From Aricia agestis (lineage: Eukaryota > Arthropoda > Insecta > Lepidoptera > Lycaenidae), in contig NC_056417.1 of NCBI RefSeq assembly GCF_905147365.1, forward strand, positions 11,988,501-12,052,500: a DNA stretch of 64,000 nucleotides, written 5' to 3'. The position numbers were made by a program, and so were the translations under genes. Under the pieces are notes generated by a model. That model was not told the DNA's origin, made no database searches, and saw only the letters and a list, made by a program, of their open reading frames with translations. How positions within the stretch are numbered: position 1 is the first letter of the stretch; each line of letters begins with the position of its first letter. Below are positions 20,814 through 32,165 of this stretch, piece after piece.

Positions 20814-20829
20814 GACATTTATACTATAA

Positions 20830-21018
20830 CTAGCTGTATCGGCAAACGTCGTTTTGCCATGTAGGTAAAGTATTTCGCCATGCACCCCGTGACTCGAGAA
20901 TTTTATATATTTATAAGATAAGACTAGTTCCCGCCCGCAACACCAAAATATCGCCCTGAAACCACACATTTTTCCGGGACAAATAGTGTCCTATGGCCTT
21001 GAAGTCTCAGGACTTCCT
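20830..21018 (+). repeat. LINE-tail repeat remnant
   Basis: CTAGCTGTATCGGCAAACGT, TTTTTCCGGGACAAATAG, TGTCCTATGGCCTTGAAGTC are decayed forms of the 'CTAGCT...TTCCGGGATAAAAAGTAGCCTATG' layout of lepidopteran LINE tails. Truncated where the T4 element starts. Confidence 0.4.
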
Positions 21019-21416
21019 GCCGACTAATTCAAAAAATCAAACATCGTCCTTCTCTCTTCACACTCACGCCCGTCTTTCATATGCCAGGTGAAAAAGGACG
21101 ACGCGGATTCATCGCCAAGCTAGTTTTTTCTTAATAACTCGATAAATATACAACATTTTAAAAATCCACCAGGTCAGATTCTCAATGATAGAATTTTATA
21201 CAATGTGCTAAAATATTAACTTAGTTTTCTTTCTATCGAGATGATTTTTTTTCTATCGAGAAAATTTTAAGATATCGTGTTTTCGCTAGGTCGGATCCTC
21301 GGAAATTTAATTTAGTATCTATGTTTAGAAAATGAAACAATTCAGGGCTTATTTTCAAGTATAAAAGTGAATTATAAAATCGACAATTTAGGGTTAGTCA
21401 TTAGTCGCCCCCTTAA
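21019..21416 (+). mobile_element. TTAA-type MITE family T4, copy 2
   Basis: Aligns inversely with 38682-39118 over nearly its whole length. The right end TTAGTCGCCCCCTTAA (TTAA at 21413-21416) is intact; the left end (GCCGACTAATTC) is diverged and lacks the TTAA. Confidence 0.75.
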
Positions 21417-21764
21417 TGTTGTCTCAAACCTCTTTTGTAAACAAGTGTACTTAGGACGATTGTCATTTGTTTTTTCTTTTATTTAACTTTGATTGATTGA
21501 CAGCAAGCAGTTCACTAAAGCAGATAGCGAAATATTGTGTAGAGCGCTATCTATCTAACAGCTAACTTTATAAAAGGTAGAATCCAATTTTTCTAAAATG
21601 GTATGTAACATTTTTTAATTTTACTTACATCACTTGAGTCAGCTTCCTGTTGACAATTGTTATGTAGGTAGGTACTTACTTACGCTTGTATGTGTGTTAT
21701 ATTTAGAAGGACGATGGTTAAAACATAATATACAAACTTTTACTATTCTCAAATCGTGAAATTC

Positions 21765-21985
21765 TGTCTGTAGCGATCATTGACTCCCTGTCAAAAAACT
21801 TGTCATATTTCGTCATTTTCTATGTAGTTTTCTTTACTAACCGCGATTGACAACGAAGTGAGAGAAGCTTCTAGTCGGGCTATATCGTATTTTGCATACA
21901 CGATGTGAACAGAGTATGAATTATATCACTTCAAAGTCATAAATAGTTGGAGATTATCATAGGAAGAGTTACCAAGACGTTTTCC
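21765..21985 (+). repeat. Repeat family R, copy 1
   Basis: TCATTGACTCCCTGTCAAAA, ACTTGTCAT, ATTTTCTAT, CCGCGATTGACAA, TATCGTATTTTGCATAC, GTGAACAGAGTATGAATTAT, ATATCACTTC and GTTGGAGATTATCAT match the inverse strand of 47315-47612. Confidence 0.65.
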
Positions 21986-22429
21986 GTTGAAACTATAATA
22001 GTCTGTTTCTATAAGAATTCAATTTAATTCTTAAGTTAACAGAATGCAGTGCGATTATTTTTCAAATAGCTCCTTCACTAGAAAGGTCAATGACCGCCGG
22101 TGCCACCTTAAATCGTCCTGACTATAGAACTAGTTCATTCTACCTAAAATGAAAAACGATAGCATAAATTAAAATCGACCTACTCAAACACATTTTGATA
22201 AATAATTAAACGTTTACGGCAATGGCGTTATAAACTACCAGTAATAGTGTAATAAATAAACCGATACAGCGAAATCCGATAACACAATTTGCTATGTACA
22301 CAGCGGCCAAGAAATTGCAAGCGCCAACCGCTCCCTAGATAAATCGCGCCAATGTTTGCCATCGCGACTACTGCCTTGATTTAATAACAACAATTTGTAG
22401 TTATTACTTGTAGAAATTAACCCAATCAA

Positions 22430-22830
22430 TACTGATATTATAAATGTAAAAGTGTGGCCGTCTATTTGTCTTTCAGTCGATTAGTTTTTTTTTAATCGGG
22501 CGTTGGCCGACCACACATACCCACCAATGTGTTCTGTGTCGCCAGGATCGACAGCGGTATCCAACCACGAAAACCCTTTGATATGATCTCAGGGAGCCCG
22601 AGGTACATGCCAAAACTGACTTCGGACCCGCAACGAAATTAATCAGAAGAAAATAGGAGGAGTAGGAAGAATTCCAATTGGTGCGACAGTCGATTAGTTA
22701 CCTTTTCATACTGATTTTGTTGAAATTTTATATGGAGATATTTTGAGTCCCGGGAAAAGGGGAAAGGATACTTCATCCCCGAGAAATGTACGGTTTCCGC
22801 GCGATTGGCGAAATGGAGTTGCGGGCATCA
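22430..22830 (-). repeat. RTE-like LINE 3' end, interrupted
   Basis: Inverse-orientation tail: ATTATAAATGTAAAAGTGTG, GTCTTTCAGTCGATTAG, then after an insertion GTTACC...TATGGAGATATTTTGAGTCC, CGGGAAAAGGGGAAAGGATA, CCCCGAGAAATGTACGG. This is the usual order of that tail read backwards. The insertion is annotated at 22485-22686. Confidence 0.6.
22485..22686 (-). mobile_element. 202-bp retroposed insert with 11-bp target duplication
   Basis: CAGTCGATTAG occurs at 22474-22484 and again at 22687-22697, directly flanking a 202-bp insert that starts with a T-run (10 Ts) on the plus strand. Read on the minus strand the insert ends in a poly(A) tail after GGTCGGCCAACGCCCGATT. This is the signature of target-primed reverse transcription. 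In the minus-strand sense the insert could read as the end of an ORF (GDTEHIGGYVW), resembling the C-terminus of some LINE ORFs, so a 5'-truncated LINE copy is likely. Family not assigned. Confidence 0.8.
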
Positions 22831-23310
22831 TCTAGAACTACCTAGTTAATTATCATACGCCTTATAATTTTGTACTTGGTTGTTGTTAGTATTATGCATT
22901 TCTAATGGCCTAAAAGCCAGGGGCAGCCAGACGGACAGAAAATAAATTAATATTAAAAAACTTATAATACCCATCTTTTTGGTCGGGGGTTAAAAAAGGA
23001 ACTTTGTAAAAAAAATTGTGTGCATACTTGCTTGTGCTTGAGGTACCTAAGGCCACAGCTAGATCGTTTGCTGTTATAATATTAAGCAATACAACAAGCT
23101 GTTTATGCTCTTTAGCGTGTCAAATATATTTTTATTTTTATTATTATATTAGTAGAGTAGTCTCGCTTTATGAAGTGAAATGCTTGCTGATGACTTAAGT
23201 TATATTTAGATTTTAGATTGCTCTTCATTTTTAGGGTTCCGTTTTTTTTTTTCTTTCATCCTCTCGCACTATTGGCACTTACACAATTTTGTTTCTGAGC
23301 ACCTAAAGGT

Positions 23311-23390
23311 TGACTGGTAGATAATGCCATCTGGCATTAAGTCCGCCTGTTTACATTGGGCAAAAAGTATAAGTAAATAATAAATATATT
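23311..23390 (+). repeat. Possible LINE 3' UTR tail
   Basis: GACTGGTAGATAATGCCATC, TGGCATTAAGTCCGCCTGT and TAAATAATAAATA resemble a widely dispersed lepidopteran LINE 3' tail that I know from memory. Short and without a partner in this window. Confidence 0.35.
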
Positions 23391-23781
23391 ATGTAAGTAC
23401 ATTTAAAAAACACTTTATATTCAGTCAGTTCAAGAGTGATTAATTCAAATTAATATTTAAATTATTCTAAAAAAGTTAGGAGTTTTACGTTTTAGCTGTC
23501 AGAGAACAATATCTAAAGATAAATGACGGTTGATTCTGTGTCAAAACTTTCGGATATTGGCTGGTGAAATTTCATTAAATTAAATTATGCCATTAAGGCT
23601 TTTATTATATTAAATACTTTGCGCTTTAATTAGCGGAATAAATATGATCAGAAATATTTAATTATTAAATTAATGTTTGCATTGCTAATATTGATCTGAT
23701 ATGTGCCTGTGGTTAAAATTCCGTGCCGATAATGATAGTTCATAATGAATGAGCTATGAGTTTATGACATAGTCCGCCGTA

Positions 23782-24383
23782 CTTTATGACATTTAATTAC
23801 GATTAACCTTCAATTAAATGAAGAGTTTGACAGATAATGTATGGGGCTTATGTCAAATGTCAAAAATTTAAATAAATTACTTAAGGCGGGGATTAATCTC
23901 AATCCAAAACGATAACCTTGCATACCTATACAACCAAAGACCAAGCGTATACGCATCGAAATAAGATTAATTTGAGCTTAGCATAAAACTGTACTTACTC
24001 GGGCGGATCTTCTCTATTTTTCATGTTTTTTTTTAATATCTTTGGAAATAAACATTAAGAAATAAAATTGTTCGGTTGAGGATATTTTAATATAGATTTA
24101 CTAACAATTTATTCAAATAAAATGTATAATTATCCTAGTTAATACTTATATTTCGATGAAATAGATTTTTATCGGAGGTGAGTTTGTAAATTAATTACAG
24201 CCAAAGTATTACGTTTTATTAAAATGTTTATGGTTTAAGGTATTTTAAATATTGTGCTTTATATCTCATATTTTTTAACACTTCGTTATTATATTGGAAC
24301 TAGGTAAACCGGGAGTCACGGAATAACAAATTGGTGTTTATCCTCGCCTTAAGTAATCAATGTTCCACTCTGAGTGCGACAAA
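23782..24383. mobile_element. Family Q-related element, expanded or interrupted
   Basis: CCGCCGTACTTTATGAC and CGATTAACCTTCAATTAAAT then GAAGAGTTTGACAGATAATG match family Q (836-945) inverted. CTTAAGGCGGGGATTAA (23881) and its inverse TCCTCGCCTTAAG (24342) bracket a 460-bp AT-rich middle, with TGTTCCACTCTGAGTGCG at the far end. I read this as a Q element with a long interior or an unrecognised insertion. Confidence 0.4.
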
Positions 24384-25177
24384 GTGACATATTGTATTAA
24401 TTAATATAATATACCTAAACGCACATAGATTGTGTACGTTTGACTACTGCTATACCGGGACTCAAAATATCCTGTATACCTCCTACAGGGTAGAGGAAAT
24501 TCTATCTAAAGTCTTGTGTCAAAAGTAACATTAATTGTGCATTATGCATTAAATTACCGTGCACCCGCCGAGATGAACCAAGCGAAGCGCAAAGGCACTA
24601 CATAACTTTTCTCGAAGTGTTTCGTCGTTTTTTTGAACCCTCATAGAGTTGGTTCCCGATTTACCAGATAGTTCATATTCTCAGTATATTATTACGTTAA
24701 TAATAGACTATTTAAACATACAGAGTCTCAATCGAATAGCTCTAATACTTTAGATTTTATTGATATCAAAAATACACCGATTTCGTCACTGATAATATAC
24801 TGACTCACTGACACACTGATGATCATCAAAATGTTTGGCTACTTCCCGAAGTGCTAGAAATCTAAGTTTGGTATACAACTTATAAACCAATCTATTCATT
24901 TCCAATCTTCGTTGACTTTTGTTTTATGAAACATATCAAAGACTTTATAGAGTCTTGCAATTGCTGATTTGACTCTTCTATTATGGAAATGAGTGGAATT
25001 TTCTCCGTAAATAAAATGTTATCACAATCAGGGATCGGTTTGATCTGAAAATTTCGTGATTGCAAATGACTTCTTTAAGAAACTCGCTCTTCAGAATATT
25101 GTCACGCAAAAGAGATCTTGTTCGCCACTTACTTTTTTATTTTTTCAAAATACTATGACATAAAAAAATATATTTAG

Positions 25178-25432
25178 GGCTGGCTCGACCGGAGAAATAC
25201 CACGTTCTCACAGAAAACCGGCGTGAAACAGCGCTTGCGCTGTGTTTCGCCGAGTGAGTGAGTTTACCGGAGGCCCAATCCCCTACCCTATTCCCTTCCC
25301 TATCCTCCCCTATTCCCTTCCCTTCCCATCCCTACCCTCCCCTACCCTATTCCCTCTTGAAAGGCCAGCAACGCACCTGCAGCTCTTCTGATGCTGCGAG
25401 TGTTCATGGGCGACGGAAGTTGCTTTCCATCA
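25178..25432 (+). mobile_element. Retroposon family L, copy 5 (truncated)
   Basis: Starts within the head at GGGCTGGCTCGACCGG and stops at GCTTTCCATCA, so about 20 bases are missing at the 5' end and 40 at the 3' end. No A-tail. Confidence 0.85.
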
Positions 25433-25434
25433 AA

Positions 25435-25910
25435 TTTAAAGACATACACGGTACGTAGAGGTCAATTGATAGTAATATAATATATTACGAAAACATACAA
25501 TACTTATGTGAATTTTTTTTGCTCAAAGTAAACAAAATGAATCAAAAACATACAAAATACTTATTTAACATAGAGTGGGCGAATACCAAGGAAAAGTAAT
25601 GTGAAACGCTGCCCTTAAAAGGGTATTTTATTTCTGTACCGCAAATTAAAACACCAAGTACTTTCTGAAACTCGAAATGTCCGAAACCGTAAAAAGTTCG
25701 AAATTCGACATATTCAGTATTTTGAAACCCCATTTTTTAAATCAAAGTGTAGAATTTTTTAATTAAATTTGAAAGCACTTAGCACAGTCAAATTGGTATA
25801 CGTATAAATATTATGAAATAAAAAAACACAGCAATGGGCACAGGTACTAAGAGCGACTTAAACGTGAAGAGGTACCAGACAGACAGAGTACATACATAAT
25901 TTCGTATGTA
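25435..25910. other. AT-rich intron sequence
   Basis: No repeat or exon recognised, apart from AGACAGACAGAGTACATACA just before the SINE, a remnant of a LINE tail (GGTACCAGACAGACAGA). Confidence 0.5.
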
Positions 25911-26280
25911 CTCCTCCGTGGTCTAGTGGTATAGAGCGCGGCTCTTGACTCGGAGGTCGTGGGTTCGATCCCGCGTTGAAAACATGTTATTTTCAAGTTT
26001 GGTTAGGACAATGCAGGCTGATCACCTGATTGTCTGACAAGTAAAGATGATCCATGCGTCGGATGAGCATGAGCAAAAGTCGGTCCTGCGCCTGATCTCT
26101 CGCCGGTCGTGTCGGTCTTCCGTCCCACTGGGTTATGAGAGTAAAGGAATAGAGAGTGCTCTTGTGTACTGCGCACACACTTGGGCACTATAAAATTACT
26201 CCTGCGTAGCTGGCCAGGTTTTCAATGAAACCGGCCACCGTCACCGAAACCGGTGTGGGAGCTATTATATTATAATATAT
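25911..26280 (+). mobile_element. tRNA-derived SINE family T1, copy 1
   Basis: The head CCTCCGTGGTCTAGTGGTAT then AGAGCGCGGCTCTTGACTCG and GGGTTCGATCCCGCG is tRNA-like, with a good A box (GTGGTCTAGTGG) and B box (GGTTCGATCCC). The body contains CAGGCTGATCACCTGATTGT, CGGTCGTGTCGGTCTTCCGT, GTACTGCGCACACACTTGGG and ends CCGAAACCGGTGTGGGAGC followed by an ATTATA tail. No paired acceptor stem, hence not a tRNA gene. Other copies: 48519-48868 and 54478-54788. Confidence 0.9.
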
Positions 26281-26499
26281 GTTTATAATTTCGCGTTTAT
26301 AATATCAGTATGTATAATAATATTATGTAAGGTTTTAAATAAGACACTAATTGTAAGGTGCCAAAATCTCCACACAATATTAAAAACGCAGCGCTCCACA
26401 TAAATTAGGTTGCTCACATTTTAATACAATAAGAAATAAATTTCTACTTCGCTTTATACTTTCTGAGGATATTACCGACTCTATATCTTGTAAAAATCA

Positions 26500-26716
26500 T
26501 ACTTTTACACTATATTAGATGACGCCGCAACCCCGTTGCGCCAAAATTGTTTTATTGGGAACCGCGCATTTTCCTGGGACAAAAATCCTATGTCCTTTCC
26601 CGGGGCTCAAAGTATCTCCATACCAAATTACAGCAAAATCGGTTCAGCAAGTTTGGCGTGAAGAGGTAACAGACAGACAGACACACTTTTGCATTATATT
26701 AGTATGGATTTATCAT
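26500..26716 (+). repeat. RTE-like LINE 3' end
   Basis: CGCGCATTTTCCTGGGACAA, TCCTATGTCCTTTCCCGG, GGCTCAAAGTATCTCCATAC, CAAATTACAGCAAAATCGGT, TCAGCAAGTTTGGCGTGAAG, AGGTAACAGACAGACAGACA and ATTATATTAGTATGGAT follow in the canonical order. The 83-codon ORF here belongs to the repeat. Confidence 0.75.
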
Positions 26717-26881
26717 GAAAATTTTGTTGCATGCTTTAGAAATTATTTGCCCGGTTCTGATGAGCACTGAATTACTGATATCAACTACATTTGAAGGATT
26801 GTATTTGACGTCGTTTAATAAATTAAAAATATTTAAATTCTAGTATCGTTGAGTAAAGGAATTGAGTAAAAAAAAAAAGGA

Positions 26882-26916
26882 AACTTGAGCGGGTACGCTT
26901 AGTACCCGCTCAAGTT
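26882..26916. repeat. Perfect 15-bp hairpin
   Basis: AACTTGAGCGGGTAC (26882-26896), loop GCTTA, GTACCCGCTCAAGTT (26902-26916). It follows an A10 run at 26869-26878 and stands alone. Confidence 0.9.
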
Positions 26917-27815
26917 AAGTGAGACATTAGACATTTTTTCAAAATAACACGCAACGAGCAAAGCATTCACCCGATGGGAAGCCATTAATATCATCCGAAC
27001 GCAACACCATTTCTCAAAAACGCCGCCGCGTTTAAATTGACTACGAGTACAAGCGAACCAAATTACTTGACTATGTGATTTGAATGCCTCATTATTTATT
27101 TAAGAAGCCCTTAAGGATATAAGGGTTCCCGCAAGCGTGGGATTAAACTGTCTTAATGTCTCAAAACAGCAAATGCCTTATCCATCAGGATTTGTATTTG
27201 ACACGTTGTAATATCTCTTAAGAGATACTCAGATCTTGTACAATAAGAACAGACTTTGGGTCTATCTTTAATATAAAATTCTGATGTCATGTGATTTGTT
27301 GGCAAACTCCTTTGAAATGGCTGGACCGCTTGTAATGAAATTTTGTGGTAAATGGGAGAGAATCGGAAGGCCTGAGAATTTATTAAGAATTTTTAATTTT
27401 TGAGTAAAATTAAGACAAAACATCGTTTCCAGGGAATCCAGTCGACTTAATTTTATTGCCGTAGAATGTTATTTTCAAAGACAGGAGGAGATATGAAATA
27501 CTTTTTAGGGGTTCGAATAGAAAATATTTCCACAAATATAAAATGACCTTTATTATAAATAAAACAGCTAACTTCGCCAGCAAATATTTAATAATATTCT
27601 CTCCCCGTGATGGAGTGCAATATGAATAAGCCTTACGGCAATTTCTAGGGTATTTCAGACGAGTATTTTCGGTGCAAAATGCGTATATTATATTTTGAAA
27701 CTTCGAATATTAAAATCGTAAATATTAAGGATAAAATTAATAACTTAAATGTTAATGATGGTTCTCCTTTTTGGATCTCGATTACGAAAAACCAAAAATA
27801 GTTATTATACTTAAT

Positions 27816-28148
27816 ATTTTTTTTATGAAATAAGGGGACAAACGAGCAAACGGGTCACCTGATGGAAAGCAACATCCGTCGCCCATGGACACTCGCAGCA
27901 TCAGAAGAGCTGCAAGTGCGTTGCCGGCCTTTTAAGAGGGAATAGGGTAATATGGGAGGGTAGGGAAGGGAAGGGAATAGGGGAAGGTAGGGAAGGGAAG
28001 GGAATAGGGTAGGGGATTGGGCCTCCGGTAAACTCACTCACTCGGCGAAACACAGCGCAAGCGCTGTTTCACGCCGGTTTTCTGTGAGAACGTGGTATTT
28101 CTCCGGTCGAGCCGGCCCATTCGTGCCGAAGCATGGCTCTCCCACGTA
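27816..28148 (-). mobile_element. Retroposon family L, copy 6
   Basis: Full-length minus copy with T-run at the left and CTCCCACGTATAAA at the right. G-run tract at about 27942-28020. The encoded MSLPEAQSPTLF peptide is shared with copies 3 and 5 and is an artefact. Confidence 0.9.
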
Positions 28149-28801
28149 TAAAGGAGGAAATTATTTTTGGTATACTGAAACAACGTCTGATTAATTATGT
28201 GCCGAACATCCACAGTTGCCTTGCCCGAAACTAGGCCAAGTGAAATACGGACAATATGCGACAATTATACCGAGAATACACAATAAACAACTCCAATAAG
28301 TCGGAAAATATAATCGCAACACCATTAATATATTAACAACCTTTCCTCAAAGACATAATCCGTTTCCCCATCGACAAAGACTCAGACAAATCCGAGAAAA
28401 TTGCAGGGCACAAATTAAACGCGGCTTTACTTTTATCTTATTCTGTCGTTATTAAATGGGTTTTCATAAGTTCGGATTTGTAAGATTTGTTTAGTTCTTT
28501 GCTAAGGTATTCACTTTTCTATGTTTATATCTGGGAAAAGGTCGCTGCTACTTTTTTAAGGGTCGATTTAATTGCGTCGGCCCAAGTGGCGGAAAACCCG
28601 AGCAGTTTAGCAGCTACATCGCGAGATCACAAGGAATTGTATGGCAGCGCGACCACGCCGCTATTTAAATAAATCGTCAAAAATATCCCATTGCATGTAA
28701 TATCATGATTCGTGGCCTTGTGTAGCGGCCAAAATCGCGTTCGGACGGAAGCTTAAGGTGACGCCGCGTTAAAGTAAAAAACCGTGTTGGATATGTTTTA
28801 T

Positions 28802-28854
28802 ATTGCTGGTTTTCTATGAGAGGCCGGGCCGACCTCTCATAGAAAACAAGCAAT
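28802..28854. repeat. 24-bp palindromic stem
   Basis: ATTGCTGGTTTTCTATGAGA and GGCC pair with GACCTCTCATAGAAAACAAG and CAAT, two mismatches, 5-base spacer. Single occurrence. Confidence 0.8.
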
Positions 28855-28959
28855 GGAACACCAAAAATGGAAAGGGCGTAGCAAAAAAATGGTTTTTGTC
28901 GCGTAATTAAAAACCATAAATGTATTTCATATAAGCTATGGGCAAATTAAAGTGTATGC

Positions 28960-29066
28960 TTGAGGGAGATCGCAGACAACAGACTTTTTGTGCGATCGAG
29001 ATGCCGACTGTATGGGCGCCGCAGACTCGATCGCACAAAAAGTCTGTCGTCTGTGATCTCCCTTAA
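28960..29066. mobile_element. 107-bp foldback element
   Basis: TTGAGGGAGATCGCAGACAA and CAGACTTTTTGTGCGATCGA pair with TCGATCGCACAAAAAGTCTG and TCGTCTGTGATCTCCCTTAA. The unpaired centre is TGCCGACTGTATGGGCGCCGC. A half-copy lies at 51186-51247. Too short to code; a minimal MITE. Confidence 0.8.
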
Positions 29067-29430
29067 CCAATCTATGTACAAATTTTGGAAGTTTAAATCA
29101 CTCTGCTCTGTTAGCAAAATAGGAATCAATTTTTTACAGAGGTCTTTTTGATTGATTATTGTGTTATAAAAGTTGACCAATCGTGTTATGCTATGGGTAA
29201 TTCAAAGACATGATGAATACTTACAATGAACTTTAAGTCTTTAAGCTTTAGTCATTGCTGAGAAAAATCGATATCGCCACAGCCAAATTATCAAGGCGTC
29301 GCCTTGAAAACTCCAGTCTAATGCAGTTTCGTTTCTAATTCGATCCAGACCGTTTCCTATTCATTTATTATAAAGACTGGTTTATAATGGTTTCATTTTT
29401 AGACTCAATTCAAATGTGTCCGCGTGATCT

Positions 29431-29611
29431 GCGGAGCTAAAATGGTCACATTTAGCAATTCCTCTCAATCAATTCAGCAAATGAATTGTCAAAACTGTCA
29501 AACTGACAAATGTCAAATTAGTAAGAATTACTAGACATGAATTGCCAGCAGACTTGCATTTTGTGTTTAAAAAAAATTAATCATATTATGATTCATTATA
29601 TGATTCTCCAA
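29431..29611 (-). mobile_element. MITE family G, copy 1 (one end lost)
   Basis: GCGGAGCTAAAATGGTCACA, TTTAGCAATTCCTCTCAATC, AATTGTCAAAACTGTCAAAC, TTGCATTTTGTG and TTATGATTCATTATATGATT match 35481-35670 inverted. The far terminus GACCATTTTAGCCCCGC is missing and the sequence stops at GATTCTCCAA. Confidence 0.8.
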
Positions 29612-30403
29612 CCTGTGATCTCGTAGTGTAACGGCCAAACCGATCGTTCGCGCTGATTGAGCTTTAGCCAAAATTAAACAGCAACATTTTATAATTGTGC
29701 ACCCTTAAAACAGTATTAGGTTTTCTAGAATTATAACGTTCAAACACTTACCCCGGTTCTGCGATGACAAAGTAAGAAAGGGCTAAATGTTACTACAAAA
29801 TATAACCACAGTATAAAATAAACAGTAATATAGGGTGACAGTGTGGAGTACTACACATACACATACATTACACTACACATACATTCCTATAAAGTTTCTC
29901 TTACCTCATACTTTTCGAAGTCATCTCTACCCTTATAGACGCTATGGCTACTTCTGAAGAAAAATCAGCCTTCACGAGTGTTTGCTTAGCTTGGCCATAT
30001 TAAGGTACCGTCTCGAAAACGCGGCAAGCGTTTCCACAAAAATTCAAAAAAATGTCACTTTAAGACATAAACTATAGGTTTTATTTTGCTCTACACCACT
30101 ACAAAGCAGCGGCGCCAGTAGGAAATGAAGCCTAGGACATAAACACATAATATAATATTATACCTAAGTATATATTATAATAACATTTAATGTAAGACTG
30201 TTTGGAGACCCGTATAAATGAAAATAAAATAAAATAAAGTGGCTTTTTCTTCGGTCATGGTTTACTACCTTGTTGATCGAAGAGCCACCTACATACAGTT
30301 TTTTTCACGAAATAATAAACGGAGTGACAAACTGGCAAAAAATTTGTCAGGAAATTATGCCGTTTTCTGTAACTACTACGCAGCGAAGCGAAGGGACACT
30401 GGG

Positions 30404-30603
30404 TGAAGCCAAACGAGCGTAATTTTGTGAGTCGTGACTCGCAGAATTTCTGTCGCGTAAATATCTTTTCATACAAATCATGACTCACAAAATTACGCTC
30501 ATGTGAATCAAACAGGATTTTTGTATGAAACTGAATGCAGCAGAATTTCTGCCAGCCGAAATTCTGCGACTCACAACTCACAAATTACGCCCGTTTGGCT
30601 TCG
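30404..30603. mobile_element. 200-bp foldback MITE
   Basis: Left TGAAGCCAAACGAGCGTAAT then TTTGTGAGTCGTGACTCGC; right inverted TGCGACTCACAACTCACAAA then TTACGCCCGTTTGGCTTCG. Terminal repeats of about 45 bp. The middle has a second GACTCACAAAATTACGCTC (30483-30501), so the ends were used more than once. The 108-codon minus ORF across it is a repeat artefact. Confidence 0.75.
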
Positions 30604-30762
30604 ACCTTTACTATAGCACTGACGTATCGTCGTCGTGCGTACAATATTATATTTCCGCTATATGTAGCGTCGCTGGTTACACCTACTGCGGTTTCCTTTT
30701 TAACAAACAGGGTTATTTTCTTTCACATTTGTACATTTGTATTTTGGCATACTAAGTCTACC

Positions 30763-31093
30763 TTTTTTTTTTTTTTTTAAATAAGGGGGCTAACGAGCAA
30801 ACGGGTCACCTGATGGAAAGCAACTTCCGTCGCCCATGGACACTCGCAGCATCAGAAGAGCTGCAAGTGCGTTGCCGGCCTTTTAAGAGGGAATAGGGTA
30901 ATAGGGGAGAGTAGGGAAGGGAAGGGAATAGGGGAGGATAGAGAAAGGAATAGGGTAGGGGATTGGGCCTCCGGTAAACTCACTCACTCGGCGAAACACA
31001 GCGCAAGCGCTGTTTCACGCCGGTTTTCTGTGGGAACGTGGTATTTCTCCGGTCGAGCCGGCCCATTCGTGCCGAAGCATGGCTCTCCCACGT
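30763..31093 (-). mobile_element. Retroposon family L, copy 7
   Basis: Full-length minus copy with an 18-base T-run (30761-30778) representing its poly(A) tail, the longest tail of any copy here, suggesting one of the youngest insertions. Ends CTCCCACGTG. Confidence 0.9.
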
Positions 31094-31865
31094 GTAGATT
31101 ATTTGTATTGTACCAAAACTTTACGACATTAATTAAGACGTAATAATGTTAGCGCGTACTTCGGCGAGGTTATTGAAAATATTAAATTGTTCGTAACATT
31201 CGTCCCTCTTATAATTAGTCGGATAATTAATGTCGGTGAAAACGATAACGCCAAGTATTCGCTTTTATGGTACACTGATTTTGCAAATTTGCGAAGCAAC
31301 ATACGATATTATGAATTTGAAACGGGGTTACTAAGAGAAAGGGGATTACCCATATTTTTTTATCTCAATTAAAAATTATTTACTTATATTAAAGGTATAT
31401 TCTTGACTTCCTTATCATATCATAGATCATAAGAGACAATTTAAGTTTAATTGATTCATGGCCTACGTGATTTGATAGGGCTATGACGTATGTCAAGATC
31501 AGTGATTAACTTTGACTTGATATAACTCGACCTATTAATAGCCGCCATCTGCAAATGGATCAATATTTCCCTGATAGTACATTCATTTAAAATAAAACTG
31601 TGTAGAGTCAATCATCTTACATCGAATAGGGAATAGGGTAAAACGTTGATAGAAGCCAGCTTTTAGTCGCGTATACATTTTTTTTGAAGACCTTTTTGGA
31701 AAATTTCTCTATATAGTGACGACTGGACGATAAAGTCAAAATTATTGCATTAAGTATATAATATAGCTTGAGAACAATACTGATATTGTTCTGTGTGTGA
31801 TAATGACTGATCATTTTAGGTTTCATACTTGGGCCAAAAAGATTAACGATCTTCTTTCTTCGTAG

Positions 31866-32021
31866 ACGAAACGAACGACCGATGGTGGGGCGAGTCAGCG
31901 GTGCCGCCGGCCCCCGCGGTGGCTGCCGTGCCGCCTCAGAGGCCGTCCATCGTCACCAACACCAGCAGAGAGGAGCCGTCAGCGTCGCCGCCACGACAGC
32001 ATCTGTCCAATGAGGATATAG
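31866..32021 (+). CDS. Internal coding exon, Pro/Ala-rich stalk
   Basis: A 156-nt exon between acceptor CTTCTTTCTTCGTAG and donor G|GTGGGT. Both boundaries are phase 1 and the length is exactly 52 codons, so it could be skipped without a frameshift. With the G carried over it encodes DETNDRWWGESAVPPAPAVA, then AVPPQRPSIVTNTSREEP and SASPPRQHLSNEDI. There is one N-glycosylation sequon (NTS), as expected for an extracellular segment. The GC-rich codon bias contrasts with the intron. Low complexity and Pro-rich, it resembles a juxtamembrane linker. The preceding exon ends DDI and this one NEDI, each followed by Asp, hinting at an exon duplication or alternative linker. Confidence 0.8.
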   Translation, partial: TKRTTDGGASQRCRRPPRWLPCRLRGRPSSPTPAERSRQRRRHDSICPMRI

Positions 32022-32084
32022 GTGGGTATTGTAAGAGTGTTAGGTTTATATAGGTCTATTTATATGCTTAGTCATGAACGAGTT

Positions 32085-32165
32085 GCTAACCCATCAATCC
32101 CCAAGCGGCACCGGCTGCCGCATAACAATTGAAAATCTATTGTGTCTGCGATTACCACGATCGAA
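32085..32165 (+). repeat. Repeat family S, copy 1
   Basis: TAACCCATCAATCCCCAAGC, GGCTGCCGCATAACAATTGA, AAATCTATTGTGTCTGCGAT and ACCACGATCGAAGTAA recur at 44719-44785 (truncated) and 51960-52046 (interrupted). Confidence 0.75.

Larger units (their letters stand above)
16237..31865 (+). other. 15.6-kb intron
   Basis: Starts GTAAGT and ends TTCTTCGTAG. It holds the repeats listed separately. Parts not covered by another entry (16237-16792, 17531-18545, 24384-25177, 26717-27815, 29067-29430, 29612-30403, 31094-31865) show AT-rich sequence without any exon, RNA gene or repeat that I could recognise. Confidence 0.75.

Noticed and set aside
25913..25985. Possible tRNA gene at the head of SINE T1
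   Set aside because: A and B boxes are good, but the acceptor and anticodon stems do not pair and the head is always joined to the same SINE body.
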